Positions 1 to 9,039 are shown, counted from the stretch's first letter. The stretch: 64,000 bases of DNA from Palsa-295 sp963785585 (GCA_963785585.1 CAWAVW010000002.1:1-64000), one strand, 5' to 3'. Notes: generated by a model from the letters alone, not told the origin. Made by a program: numbers and translations.

Positions 1-558
1 GATTTCCACCGTCTTTTGAAAACTGTTTTGATCCTGCAGAGCGAGGTCCAGCGTTGATTCAGCCAGTTGCACGCTGAAAAATTGCGACGCCACGTTGAAC
101 GCAAGCGTGCGTTCATTGTCCGCGACCTGCGAGCGGGTGACCGCGGTTTGATCCTGTGCGGCCTGCAAACGATGCTGGCGTTTCTTGCCGCGCTCGAACA
201 AATAGCTGAGCCCCACGTCGAATTCCGCGTTGTTGTCGATGTAGTCCGCGCTGAACTCGTTTGGCTGGAAGAAGGGGAAATATTGCTCGCCGAACGAGAT
301 CACCGGATTCGGCCGCAGATTGGCGGTAATTTCCTGCGCTTGGTTTTGAAGAATCGTAGTCTGCGCGGCCTTCAGGTTGTGATTGTGCTGAATCGCGAGC
401 TGAATCGCTTCGTCGAGCGTCAGGCGGATCGCCCCGTGCGACTGAACCGTTTGCGTCGGCGCCGGCGCTTGCGGTGCAGGCGCGGATTGGCCGAGCGCAA
501 CGTGTGCAAAAGGCACGAGCGCTGCGAGAGCTGCGCATTGGATGAATCGTGAACGCAT
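1..558 (-). CDS. TolC-family outer-membrane efflux protein, N-terminal part
   Basis: The frame is open from an ATG at 558 to the window edge, so only the first 186 codons are present. It begins with a signal peptide (MRSRFIQCAALAALVPFAHVALGQ) and continues with the outer-membrane-factor start 'IRLTLDEAIQLAIQHNHNLKAAQ', typical of TolC/CzcC-type channel subunits of tripartite efflux pumps. Further on are the expected helical tracts (RGKKRQHRLQAAQDQTAVTR). The small His/Cys protein upstream suggests metal efflux (CzcC/CusC type), but that is inference. Identity as an outer-membrane factor is firm; the substrate is unknown. This gene is absent from simple ORF calling because its stop lies outside the window. 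Confidence 0.85.
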   Translation of the reverse strand, partial: MRSRFIQCAALAALVPFAHVALGQSAPAPQAPAPTQTVQSHGAIRLTLDEAIQLAIQHNHNLKAAQTTILQNQAQEITANLRPNPVISFGEQYFPFFQPNEFSADYIDNNAEFDVGLSYLFERGKKRQHRLQAAQDQTAVTRSQVADNERTLAFNVASQFFSVQLAESTLDLALQDQNSFQKTVEI

Positions 559-639
559 GGTCTTCAACCTTCAAATCGAACTAGACGTGGAAAATGGATT
601 GAGTCGATGTGCCAGACGCGGCACGGGAGAATTCAGGCT

Positions 640-924
640 TTACGCGGAAGGCGGTGCTCGCGCGGGAAGCCGCGGAGCGACAAGCAACGGAGGAAATGCA
701 GGTGTCTCTGCTTCAAAACGGGTCTCGACCTGAGCTAACGACGGTTCGTTATCGGCTACCAGAGGCTGGTCGATCGGTTGATGATTGAAATGGCAGATCG
801 AACAGTTCGCTTCGGACGAACCGGAATGACTGTGAGCGAAAGTCCCGAGCGTGGTGGCGAAGACCAGCAGCATCAGCAGCGCCACCGGAATCACAAACGC
901 CCGAATTTTGAGTTTAGGAGCCAT
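640..924 (-). CDS. small membrane-anchored/exported protein with Cys/His motif (DUF2946-like)
   Basis: The protein has 94 residues: a positively charged start, one hydrophobic segment (about residues 8-30), then a compact CSICHFNHQPID motif rich in possible metal ligands, followed by a Pro/Ala-rich tail. Short proteins with a C-x2-C-H...H element after one membrane segment often accompany copper or heavy-metal efflux operons (DUF2946-type). It precedes the TolC-family gene on the same strand with an 81-bp gap, so co-transcription is plausible. A role in metal sensing or delivery is inference only; the family assignment is tentative. Confidence 0.6.
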   Translation of the reverse strand: MAPKLKIRAFVIPVALLMLLVFATTLGTFAHSHSGSSEANCSICHFNHQPIDQPLVADNEPSLAQVETRFEAETPAFPPLLVAPRLPARAPPSA

Positions 925-1042
925 TTGTCAATATCGACCGCATCCTAAGACATCCGCACCAGCCATCATATAAGAGATGGCCTTTGTATCCAATGGGTTG
1001 TGCCGCGAGTGTGCCGAAAGCGGAGGGCAAACGGTGTCCGCG

Positions 1043-1323
1043 TCAGTTGGCCTGCTCGAGTGCTTTTTCGACCATCGATACGCACTTTTCCATGCGCTGG
1101 CGAATCGGGCCTTCCAGCTTCTGGTAGTTCGCTGGCGCAGCGTGAAAGTTTCGTCAGCGATATTCAGCGCTGCGAGAACCGCCACTTTCACCGAATCCAC
1201 CATCTGCGTTGATTCGGAAACAGCGCGCATTTTCTTGTCCACATACGCCGCGAGTTCCGTCAGGTATTCTTCGTTGCCGTCGGCGTTCACGTTATAGGTT
1301 TGGTCGAAGATTTGAATCTTCAT
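1043..1323 (-). CDS. zapA: cell division protein ZapA, interrupted by a 1-nt frameshift
   Basis: ZapA binds and bundles FtsZ filaments at the division ring. Starting at ATG 1323 the frame gives a typical ZapA head (MKIQIFDQTYNV, then YLTELAAYVDKKM and VAVLAALNIADETFTLRQ). The coiled-coil tail continues only in the -1 frame (NYQKLEGPIRQRMEKCVSMV, ending KALEQAN at the stop 1043-1045). In the original frame the protein runs into unrelated sequence to 928. The switch lies at about 1125-1145, consistent with loss of one base. It sits behind pheT, a common zapA location in acidobacteria. Either a sequence error or a truncated ZapA. An upstream in-frame start at 1362 is possible but extends beyond the family's usual N-terminus. 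Confidence 0.8.
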
Positions 1324-1430
1324 TGAGGTGCTTCTGGCTGAGGCACGAGTATTGTCGGCCATCGAATGCGCGGACGCAACCGGGTGTTGATGGATTCATG
1401 GCGAAAGGAACGGATGGTCCCGGAGCGTGC

Positions 1431-3539
1431 TTAGGAGGTCCGCAGTGCGGCGCCGAGATTCTTTTCCAGGTGCCGCCACGATTCGAGCGGAGAAATCGTT
1501 GAGCTGGGCGTCGGTGAACGTCGCGTTTGGATTCTGAAAGGTGACCCGAATCATCAGCGAAAACTTACCCTCCGGCACCTGGCCGCCCCGGAAAAGATCA
1601 GCGGCTTCGATGCTGTGCAGCTCTGGAATTCCCAGTGACGTGATCGTTTCCACGACTTCCGAGAACGGCACGCCATCCGCCAGTACCAGCGAAAAATCGC
1701 GTTCGACGGCGGGGAATCGCGGTAGCGGTGTGAACCGCACCGCAGCTTTCGCGGCCTCAATGGACTCGAGAAGAGGCTCGAGCAACAGCTCGGCGAGATA
1801 AACGTCCTGGCGGATCTTCAACGGATCAGCCACTTTTCGAGCGAGCAAACCGGCTTCGCCCAGATGATGTTCGTGCTGAATTTCCGGACCGTCGCCGCCG
1901 CGCGAGACCGAAACTTTGGCGGCTCTTGCGGCAGCGAGCCACGCGGGACCGCCCGGCAGCCACGAAAACCCTCCGGCCAACTCGCCGATCCGGTCGAGAT
2001 CTCCTTCAGATCGGCAAATTCGACTTCGCGGGCCGACTCGTGAATCGTTTTTTCGCGCGCCAGGCCGGTCGCTCCCAATGTGAGAACGCGCGTCTCCACC
2101 GGCTGGCCATCGCGCAGTTCGTATTTCTTGCCGATTTCAAACAGGCGCACGTCGCGCTGGCCGTGATTCAGATTCCATTCAATGGCGCGAACCAGGCTCA
2201 CCGTTCCGGACGAGCGCATCACCGACGCGTCCTCGGCCAGCGGGTTCCCGAGGATGGCGGGTTGAACGTGTGCCGCTCGGAACATCGCATCGCGCTCCGT
2301 ATCGACAATCGGGATCTCCACAATCTCGTGATATCCCAGTGCCACGATGCGCTCGAGCAATTGATCCTGTGCCACGGCGTGCGGCAAACGCTGTGCGGGC
2401 AGCTTTGACGGCGGCAACCGCGCGGGGAATTTGTCGTAGCCGTAGTGCCGCGCCACTTCTTCGATCAGATCGATTCCACGCGTCACATCGCTGCGCCAGG
2501 AAACCGCGCGGCATTCCCAAACGGCGGCGAGCGATCCTTCACTCCCGCGATTCGCGTCCACGCGGACCGGATGAAAGCCGAGCGCGCCGAGTATCGATTC
2601 AATGTCGCGGTCGGGGACGTCTGCGCCCATCACGCGAAGCAACTCTTTACGCAATAGTTCAATTTTTCCTTCGGCGCGGCGGCCGGGATACACATCCACC
2701 ACGCCGGCGAGCAGTTCGCCGCCCGCTACCTGCTGAATTAATTCCGCAGCGCGTTGTGACACGAGGTCGGCCATTTCGGGATCAGCGCCGCGCTCGAAGC
2801 GGTACGACGCTTCCGAGCGCAGCCCAAGCGCTTTCGAAGTCCGGCGAATCGATATTGGGTCGAACCAGGCGCATTCGATCAGAATGTTTCTCGTGCTGAA
2901 TCCGATTTCTGTATCCGCGCCACCCATCACGCCGCCAATCGAGATCGCGCGCGATGGATCGGCGATCACGCACATATCCTTCGCAAGCGTCCGCTCCGCG
3001 CCGTCAAGTGTGCGGAGTTTTTCTCCGGCTCGCGCTCGGCGAACTAAGATCTTTTTCTCGGCGATTTTGTCGTAGTCGAACGCGTGCATCGGGTGGCCAA
3101 GCTCGAACATCACGTAGTTCGTCACATCAACCACGTTGTTGATCGATTTTTCGCCGATCGATTCGAGGCGCTGCCGCAGCCAGTCCGGCGACGGCTGCAC
3201 TTTCACTCCGCGCAATACCCGCGCTGTGAATCGTCCGCAGAGCTCCGGAACCTCGATTTCCACGCGCACTGCTGCGCCAACTTTTTCCGCGGATTCCTTC
3301 AAGTTCGGATGGAACGGCTTGAGCGGCAGCCGGTAAATCGCCGCCGTTTCGCGCGCAATTCCCAAATGCCCGAGGCAGTCCGGACGATTCGCAGTGACTT
3401 CTGCATCGAGCACCGGTCCGGCGACCGTATCTTCAACCGAATCGATGGCCACGCCCGCGAGCGAAAGCCGCGAAGCCAGCTCGGCTGGAGCCGCCGCGAC
3501 GTCCACGAATTCCTTCAGCTCGTTGTAAATAATTTTCAT
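1431..3539 (-). CDS. pheT: phenylalanine--tRNA ligase beta subunit, with two compensating frameshifts
   Basis: PheT pairs with PheS to charge tRNA-Phe. Frame A from ATG 3539 gives the N-terminal, B3/B4 and B5 domains (for example VTANRPDCLGHLGIARE and ALGLRSEASYRFERGADPE) down to FADLKE near 2008. The expected continuation (DLDRIGELAGGFSWLPGGPAW to KVADPLKIRQDVYLAELLLE to RDFSLVLADG) is in the -1 frame. The last helix of the anticodon-binding-like domain (WRHLEKNLGAALRTS, stop 1431-1433) is back in frame A, with the second switch near 1495. Reassembled, the protein is about 702 residues, short but reasonable for the family. Frame A alone stops at 1818. As the gene is essential, sequencing or assembly indels are the likeliest cause. 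Confidence 0.85.
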
Positions 3540-3573
3540 CGAAAGTTTTCAAACGTCCGCAAAGCGCGACGAA

Positions 3574-4674
3574 CTAAAACTGCCGCAAGAACCGCACGTC
3601 GTTCTGAAACAGCAGCGGCACCTCGGTGACGCCGTACTTCATCATCGCCAGCCGATCGACGCCCATACCGAATGCGAAGCCGGACAGACGCTCGGCATCG
3701 TATTTCACAAATCCGTAGACCGCGGGATTCACCATCCCCGCGCCAAAAAGCTCGATCCAGCCGGACTGCTTGCACACCCGGCAACCTTTCCCGCCGCACA
3801 CGTGGCACGTCGCATCCACTTCGGCGGACGGCTCAGTGAATGGAAAATAGCTCGGCCGCAGGCGCGTCTTTGTCTTCGGACCCAGAAATTCGCGCGCGAA
3901 GTAATCGACGGTACCTTTGAAATCGCAAAACGTAATGTCGGTATCGACGGCGAGCCCTTCGATCTGATGGAACATGTAGCCGTGTGTCGCATCCGGATTG
4001 TCGCGACGATAGACTTTCCCCGGCACAACGATGCGCACCGGCGGTGCCTGCTTTTCCATGGTCCGAATCTGCATGGGTGAGGTGTGCGTTCGCAGCACAT
4101 GGCCGGTGCGCGAACCCTCGATGTAAAACGTGTCCATGTTGTCGCGCGCGGGATGATGCTCGGGGATGTTGAGCGCTTCGAAATTGTAGTAGGGAGTTTC
4201 GATCTCGGGGCCTTCGACGACGCTAAACCCAATCGCGCCGAAAATGCGAAGCAGTTCGTCGTACGTCTGGCGAATCAAGTGCCGCGTGCCAATGGCGTGC
4301 TCGATCCCCGGAAGGGAAAGGTCGATCTGGTCGCGAGCGAGCGCGGATTGCTCGGCGGCCGCTTCGATAGCCGACTGGCGTTCGGCCAGCACGGATTCCA
4401 CGTGCGCCTTCAGTTGATTCAGCTCCTGGCCGATCACACGTTTCAACTCCGGCGAAGCGGGTTTCAGCCAGTTGTCGGTGATCTGCGTGAGCGTGCCGGA
4501 TTTTCGCCCGGTCCATTGGATAACGAACGCGCGCCACGCCTCCCGATTCGTGGATTGGCGTGCGGCGTCTTCGTCGAATTTCCTGCGCACCTCGGCAAAG
4601 CGGGCAGCAACTCTTTCCGGAGTTGTGTCGCCCAAATCCGCAAGTTTTTGTTCGACGATAGATTTGTCAGTCAT
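3574..4674 (-). CDS. pheS: phenylalanine--tRNA ligase alpha subunit
   Basis: This is the catalytic subunit of phenylalanyl-tRNA synthetase, 366 residues. An N-terminal coiled coil (about 1-110) precedes the class II core: RHLIRQTYDELLRIFGAIGF, motif 2 VYRRDNPDATHGYMFHQIEG, and motif 3 FGMGVDRLAMMKYGV near the C-terminus. A CHVCGGKGCRVCKQSGW insertion with four cysteines may bind zinc, as in some other bacterial PheS proteins. It lies 34 bp upstream of pheT and follows infC-rpmI-rplT, the classical gene order, so one operon is likely. The frame is intact, unlike pheT. Confidence 0.97.
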   Translation of the reverse strand: MTDKSIVEQKLADLGDTTPERVAARFAEVRRKFDEDAARQSTNREAWRAFVIQWTGRKSGTLTQITDNWLKPASPELKRVIGQELNQLKAHVESVLAERQSAIEAAAEQSALARDQIDLSLPGIEHAIGTRHLIRQTYDELLRIFGAIGFSVVEGPEIETPYYNFEALNIPEHHPARDNMDTFYIEGSRTGHVLRTHTSPMQIRTMEKQAPPVRIVVPGKVYRRDNPDATHGYMFHQIEGLAVDTDITFCDFKGTVDYFAREFLGPKTKTRLRPSYFPFTEPSAEVDATCHVCGGKGCRVCKQSGWIELFGAGMVNPAVYGFVKYDAERLSGFAFGMGVDRLAMMKYGVTEVPLLFQNDVRFLRQF

Positions 4675-4807
4675 GAGCGCCCAAGGCAGGAGACATCATC
4701 GCGTACAGCCAGGTGGTCGCGAAAGCACAGAATTTCGAGCGAAGCGCGTGAACGGTTAGCCGGCGCGTAAGCACAGCGCGCCGGCCCACCGAATGGAGCG
4801 ACCGTCG

Positions 4808-5221
4808 TTATCCCTCTTCGTGATGCCGAACCGGCGTCGGCTTTGCGGCGTGCGCGGCGGCAGGCTTCGGCAGATGCGGCTTTGCGGCTGCGACGAGCGC
4901 GGTGAATCCTTCCGCGTCGTTCACCGCCAGATCCGAAAGCACCTTGCGGTCGAGATTAATACCGGCAGCTTTCAGGCCGTGAATCAACTGGCTGTAGGTC
5001 ATGCCATTATTTCTCGCGGCAGCGCCGATGCGCTGAATCCACAGCGCGCGATAGTCGCGCTTCCGCACGCGACGGTCGCGGTAGGTATAGCGCAGCGAAC
5101 GGTTCACCGCTTCCTTCGCGGACCGATACAGCTTTCCCTTTGTCAGGAAAAAACCCTTGGCGTGCTTCAGCAGCTTTTTGCGGCGGGCGCGGCGTTTGGT
5201 TCCACGTTTAACTCGAGGCAT
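4808..5221 (-). CDS. rplT: 50S ribosomal protein L20
   Basis: L20 is an early-assembly 23S rRNA-binding protein and, in many bacteria, the translational repressor of its own operon. The first about 118 residues match the family end to end (MPRVKRGTKRRARRKKLLK, RKRDYRALWIQRIGAAARNN). At 137 residues the protein carries an extra Ala/Pro/His-rich tail of about 20 residues ending RHHEEG. The ribosome-binding site AGGAG lies 8 nt before the ATG. It follows rpmI after an unusually long 253-bp spacer in which I see no gene; that spacer may hold a leader or promoter. Confidence 0.97.
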   Translation of the reverse strand: MPRVKRGTKRRARRKKLLKHAKGFFLTKGKLYRSAKEAVNRSLRYTYRDRRVRKRDYRALWIQRIGAAARNNGMTYSQLIHGLKAAGINLDRKVLSDLAVNDAEGFTALVAAAKPHLPKPAAAHAAKPTPVRHHEEG

Positions 5222-5474
5222 GTTTCAATTCTCCTGTTGCGCGATCGAATGGCGCTTTCGTGTAAGGAGACAAACGGGGCCAGACCGCTCGCGAAAATAC
5301 GCAAGCACCGGACGGGTTTGTCTCGTGGGTCTGCGTTTACATCCCACCCAGCGCAAAGAACTGCGCGGGCGGAACAACCGGCCGTCAGGCACCCGTTACG
5401 CTCTGACTGGCTCGGTTAAAAACTCAACGCCGGGATCGGCTTTCGCCGTTCGGCGGAACTGCTACCGCAAACTT

Positions 5475-5690
5475 CTACAAGCCGTACGGCAGCGCGAGGC
5501 GGACGTTCTTCACGTCCGATTGATTCACCTGCACCTTATTCAAAAGCTTGCGCATGCGGCGCGGTTTCTTCGTGCCCAGCAAATGCCGCTTGCCGGAATG
5601 CCACCGCATCACTTTGCCGGTCAACGTGATCTTGAAGCGCTTGGCTGCGCCGCGGTGCGTCTTCAACTTCATTTTCTTGTTCTTCTTCAC
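5475..5690 (-). CDS. rpmI: 50S ribosomal protein L35
   Basis: L35 is a small basic ribosomal protein of 71 residues here (KLKTHRGAAKRFKITLTGKV, then GKRHLLGTKKPRRMRKL). The GTG at 5690 has the sequence AGAGGA 5 nt upstream, favouring it over the internal ATG at 5672 (MKLKTHRG), which lacks a nearby Shine-Dalgarno sequence. It sits between infC and rplT in the conserved order. Confidence 0.95.
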   Translation of the reverse strand: MKKNKKMKLKTHRGAAKRFKITLTGKVMRWHSGKRHLLGTKKPRRMRKLLNKVQVNQSDVKNVRLALPYGL

Positions 5691-5801
5691 GATATCCTCT
5701 GTCGGGCAGCCCTTCGCGACTGCTTATTATTTTCCGCGCCAGATCGCGGCGCCTGATTTCCACGATTGCCCTGCGGCGAACCGCTTACTTCCTGAAAATT
5801 C

Positions 5802-6377
5802 TTACGCTTGCTCGCCCGGCTGTGCCGGACGCGCCGGAGCGGCTGCCGTTGCGCCTTTCTTCGGAGCCAGCAGCGCGAGCAGGATGTTCGCTTCCATGCG
5901 CGGCCCGAACTCCACCTGCGCGTGATCCATAATTTCTTTCAGCAGCCGGTCCATCTTTTTACGGCCCACGTCCTGGTGCGCCATTTCGCGGCCGCGATGG
6001 AAAATCATCGCCTTCACTTTGTAACCGTCGCCGAGAAACCGGATGATCTGGTTCTTACGAACCTGATAATCGTGTTCTGCCGTGGATGGCCGGAACTTCA
6101 CTTCCTTGATATGCGAGCTCTTCTGATGCTTTTTCGCTTCGTGAGCCTTTTTATTCTGCTCGTATAAAAATTTGCCGTAGTCCACCAGCTTGCAGACCGG
6201 CGGAACCGCGTTCGGCGAGATTTCCACAAGGTCGATGCCGGCTTCGCGCGCCGCTTTCATGGCGTCAAAAAAAGTCAACACGCCAAGCTGATTGCCCGCT
6301 TCGTCCACCACACGAACTTCCCGGGCGCGAATTCTTTCGTTGACCCGAAGGCCAGGAGTTCCACTGCGCTCAGCGAT
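5802..6377 (-). CDS. infC: translation initiation factor IF-3, starting at a non-canonical AUC codon
   Basis: IF-3 binds the 30S subunit, prevents subunit joining and proofreads start codons. The conserved beginning (RVNERIRAREVRVVDEAGNQ) lies upstream of the first GTG (6311), so that GTG cannot be the true start. In frame there is no ATG, GTG or TTG before the conserved part. There is an ATC at 6375-6377 preceded by a perfect GGAGGT with 6-nt spacing. Starting there gives 191 residues with the N-domain, linker helix and C-domain complete, plus a short Ala/Pro tail. AUU/AUC/AUA starts in infC are known to allow IF-3 to autoregulate its own translation. Confidence 0.92.
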   Translation of the reverse strand: MAERSGTPGLRVNERIRAREVRVVDEAGNQLGVLTFFDAMKAAREAGIDLVEISPNAVPPVCKLVDYGKFLYEQNKKAHEAKKHQKSSHIKEVKFRPSTAEHDYQVRKNQIIRFLGDGYKVKAMIFHRGREMAHQDVGRKKMDRLLKEIMDHAQVEFGPRMEANILLALLAPKKGATAAAPARPAQPGEQA

Positions 6378-6470
6378 AAAACCACCTCCCAGGCTCGCGA
6401 AACTGCTTTTCGCGGCCCGCTATCCAGCCCTCTACACCCAGAAGCAAGCCGTTAGAGGGGCGGGCCGAAA

Positions 6471-6501
6471 AGTATAGCACGGGTTTAGGTTACATCCGCA
6501 A
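6471..6501 (-). promoter_or_regulatory. candidate promoter of the infC-rpmI-rplT-pheST operon
   Basis: Read on the minus strand: TTGCGG (6501-6496), a 19-bp spacer, then TATACT (6476-6471) preceded by TGC, an extended -10. The expected transcript start is about 85 nt upstream of the infC ATC. The -35 match is weak and the spacer long; the extended -10 supports the call. Confidence 0.5.
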
Positions 6502-6588
6502 CAGGGGATTCAAGGCGCCAAAACGCCCCTCAAGACGCGCAAAATTCGCCCTTCCTGGCGCGTCTTGCCCTGCACGTGCTCGCGCACC

Positions 6589-8532
6589 TCACGCGACAGA
6601 GCGCGATTTGATCTCTTCGAGTACGTCCGATGTAAATTGCTCCAGCGAACGCGGGCCGAGGTCGCCCTTGGAGCGGTGGCGCACAGCCACGGTTCCAGCT
6701 TCGGCTTCCTTTCCGCCGATGATCAGCATATAGGGAATCTTCTGCATCTGCGCATCGCGGATTTTCGCTTGGAGCTTTTCGTTGCGATCGTCAAAGTGCA
6801 CGCGGACGCCCGCATCCTGCAAGTGCTTCGTCACTTTCGCGGCATAATCGCTGAATTTTCCGCTCACCGGCAGCACGCCCACCTGCACCGGAGCGAGCCA
6901 TGTGGGAAATGCGCCGGCATAATGCTCGATCAGTACGCCGAAGAATCGCTCGACGGAACCCAGCAGCGCGCGATGGACCATCAGTGGCTGGTGTCGCGAG
7001 CCGTCTTCGCCCACATATTCGAGCTTAAATCGCTGCGGCAGGTTGAAATCGAACTGCACGGTGGTGAGCTGCCACGGGCGGCCGATGGCGTCCACCAGCT
7101 TCACGTCGATCTTCGGCCCGTAAAACGCTGCTTCGCCCGGAATGAATTTGTACGGCACGTTCATCCGGTCGAGCGTGCTGATCAGCGCGCCTTCGGCTTT
7201 GTCCCACTCTTCCGGAGTTCCGGCATAGTCCTGCGGGCGTGAGCGATCGCCGCCGGAAAGCTCCACTTCATAACGGTCGAATCCGAAAACGCGCAGAGCT
7301 TCCCACGCGAACTCGACACAATCCTGCACTTCCTTTTCGATTTGTTCCGGCATGCAGAATATGTGCGCGTCGTCCTGCGTGAATCCGCGAACGCGCAGCA
7401 ATCCATGCAGCACGCCCGACCGCTCATAACGGTAAACAGTGCCAAGCTCCGCGAATCGAACGGGCAACTCGCGATAGCTGCGGAGGTGCGATTTATAAAT
7501 CAAGATGTGGCCGGGGCAATTCATCGGCTTCAGCTGGTATTCGGCCTTTTCCACTTCGATCGGGCCAAACATGTTGGCCGCGTAGAAACCGGCGTGGCCG
7601 CTGGTCTTCCAGAGCTCGCGAAGCATAATGTGCGGCGTATAGACGATGTCGTAGCCGCGCTTTTCCAGTTCGCTGCGCAGCCAGTTTTCCATTTCCCGGC
7701 GAATGATGCCGCCCTTCGGATGGAAAAAGATCAGGCCCGGTCCGGCTTCATCCTGAATGCTGAAAAGATCGAGTTCCGCGCCCAATTTGCGATGGTCGCG
7801 CCGCTTCGCTTCCTCCAGCTTGTGCAAATATTCGTCGAGGTCCTTTTGATCGACGAAACAGGCGCCGTAAATCCGCTGCATCTGCGGATTTCCCTCCTGG
7901 CCTTTCCAGTATGCGCCGGCGACGTTCATCAGCTTGAACGCTTTGATTCGTCCGGTGGAGGGAATGTGCGGGCCGCGGCAAAAATCCACGAATTTTCCGG
8001 TGGTGTAAAAAGAAACCAACGGGTCGGTGACTTTCTCTTCCACCAGCTCGCACTTAAATTCCTGATTGCTCTTGCGATACAGCTCCAGCGCCTCAGCTTT
8101 CGGGATCCATTTTCGCTCGTTGGGAATATCCTTCGAGGCCAGCTCGCGCATTTTCGCTTCGATTTTTTCGAGGTCGTCCGGAGTGAAAGGTTCTTCGCGC
8201 ACGAATTCGTAGAAAAACCCGTTCTCGATCGGCGGTCCAATGCCCAGCTTCACGTTCGGATACAACTCCATCACCGCGGCGGCGAGCAAGTGCGCCGCGG
8301 AATGGCGGAACACTTGAACCGCTTCCGGGTCCTTCGAAGTAAGAATGGCGATCCTGGTGTTTGCTTCGAGGGGCTTCGAGAGATCCACGAGCTCGCCGTC
8401 GGCACGGGCGACGAGCGCCTCCTTCGCCAGCCGCGGCCCAATCTGCAGGGCGATTTGTCCCGCGGTGGTTCCGCGCGGCACGTCGCGGGTGGAACCGTCG
8501 GGCAGAGTGATTTGAATCGTCTCGGTGGTCAT
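6589..8532 (-). CDS. thrS: threonine--tRNA ligase
   Basis: Charges tRNA-Thr and edits mischarged Ser. The 647 residues carry an N-terminal TGS domain (about 1-65), the editing domain with HSAAHLLAAAV and a CRGPH element, and the class II core. The zinc ligands are visible as Cys in MNCPGH, His in QDDAHIFC and His in MVHRALLGS. The C-terminal anticodon-binding domain starts near APVQVGVLPV. Full length, no anomalies. It precedes infC on the same strand by 211 bp with a separate promoter candidate for infC in between, so the two may be transcribed independently. Confidence 0.98.
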   Translation of the reverse strand: MTTETIQITLPDGSTRDVPRGTTAGQIALQIGPRLAKEALVARADGELVDLSKPLEANTRIAILTSKDPEAVQVFRHSAAHLLAAAVMELYPNVKLGIGPPIENGFFYEFVREEPFTPDDLEKIEAKMRELASKDIPNERKWIPKAEALELYRKSNQEFKCELVEEKVTDPLVSFYTTGKFVDFCRGPHIPSTGRIKAFKLMNVAGAYWKGQEGNPQMQRIYGACFVDQKDLDEYLHKLEEAKRRDHRKLGAELDLFSIQDEAGPGLIFFHPKGGIIRREMENWLRSELEKRGYDIVYTPHIMLRELWKTSGHAGFYAANMFGPIEVEKAEYQLKPMNCPGHILIYKSHLRSYRELPVRFAELGTVYRYERSGVLHGLLRVRGFTQDDAHIFCMPEQIEKEVQDCVEFAWEALRVFGFDRYEVELSGGDRSRPQDYAGTPEEWDKAEGALISTLDRMNVPYKFIPGEAAFYGPKIDVKLVDAIGRPWQLTTVQFDFNLPQRFKLEYVGEDGSRHQPLMVHRALLGSVERFFGVLIEHYAGAFPTWLAPVQVGVLPVSGKFSDYAAKVTKHLQDAGVRVHFDDRNEKLQAKIRDAQMQKIPYMLIIGGKEAEAGTVAVRHRSKGDLGPRSLEQFTSDVLEEIKSRSVA

Positions 8533-8619
8533 GAAGGTTTTTCTCGCTTGTTCGAAGAGAATAGACTACTGGCGCGGGCACGAGCGGTCAAGGCGGCAGC
8601 GGCGCAGTGTTACCAGAAT

Positions 8620-8925
8620 TCAGTCGGGAAAGTCGCTGAGGGCCACTTCTTCTTCCACGATTCGCGGGAACCCCTGGGAAAACGCGAGCGCGCGGGTGAC
8701 CGCCTGATAAAAATAAACATTTCGCTCGCTATCCTGCAGGGCCTGTTGCGTTTCCCACATCGTCATCACCCGCACGTCGGGCGGATTCGATCCCGCGGTG
8801 CGCATCACGCACATCGAATGAAATCCTTTCTGCTGGCGCATCAGGGGAACGGACTGCGATATCGCGTCCAGGAAGGCTTCATACTTATCCGGCTTAACGC
8901 GGTAGTACGTGCTTCGTGCGTGCAT
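8620..8925 (-). CDS. antibiotic biosynthesis monooxygenase (ABM) domain protein
   Basis: Starting at ATG 8925 this is a 101-residue single-domain protein (MHARSTYYRVKPDKYEAFLD, GFHSMCVMRTAGSNP, VRVMTMWETQQALQ) with the ferredoxin-like ABM pattern. A start further upstream (9030) would add 35 residues unlike the family. Such dimeric alpha/beta barrels range from quinol monooxygenases and haem-degrading enzymes to proteins of unknown function; nothing here identifies a substrate. The short spacing to the SDR gene upstream (115 bp) allows co-transcription. Confidence 0.65.
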   Translation of the reverse strand: MHARSTYYRVKPDKYEAFLDAISQSVPLMRQQKGFHSMCVMRTAGSNPPDVRVMTMWETQQALQDSERNVYFYQAVTRALAFSQGFPRIVEEEVALSDFPD

Positions 8926-9039
8926 GGCCGCTCCACGGTTCGTGGCGATAAGGGGGCCCGTTGGGGTCAATATACTCCGAAATGAATCCCGATGGAAAGG
9001 TTCGGAAATCGCTCGCACTCGCTGAAACATCCCGGTTTT

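Noticed and set aside
1043..1323. Programmed ribosomal frameshift in zapA
   Set aside because: No slippery heptamer precedes the switch point, and two further indels nearby in pheT favour sequence error.
5222..5474. Possible RNA gene or tRNA in the rpmI-rplT spacer
   Set aside because: No T-arm or anticodon-arm pattern on either strand; at most a leader or promoter region.
7342..8985. 547-codon open frame on the plus strand
   Set aside because: Antisense to the complete thrS gene; Phe/Arg/His/Val-rich composition typical of a mirrored GC-rich frame and no recognisable domain.
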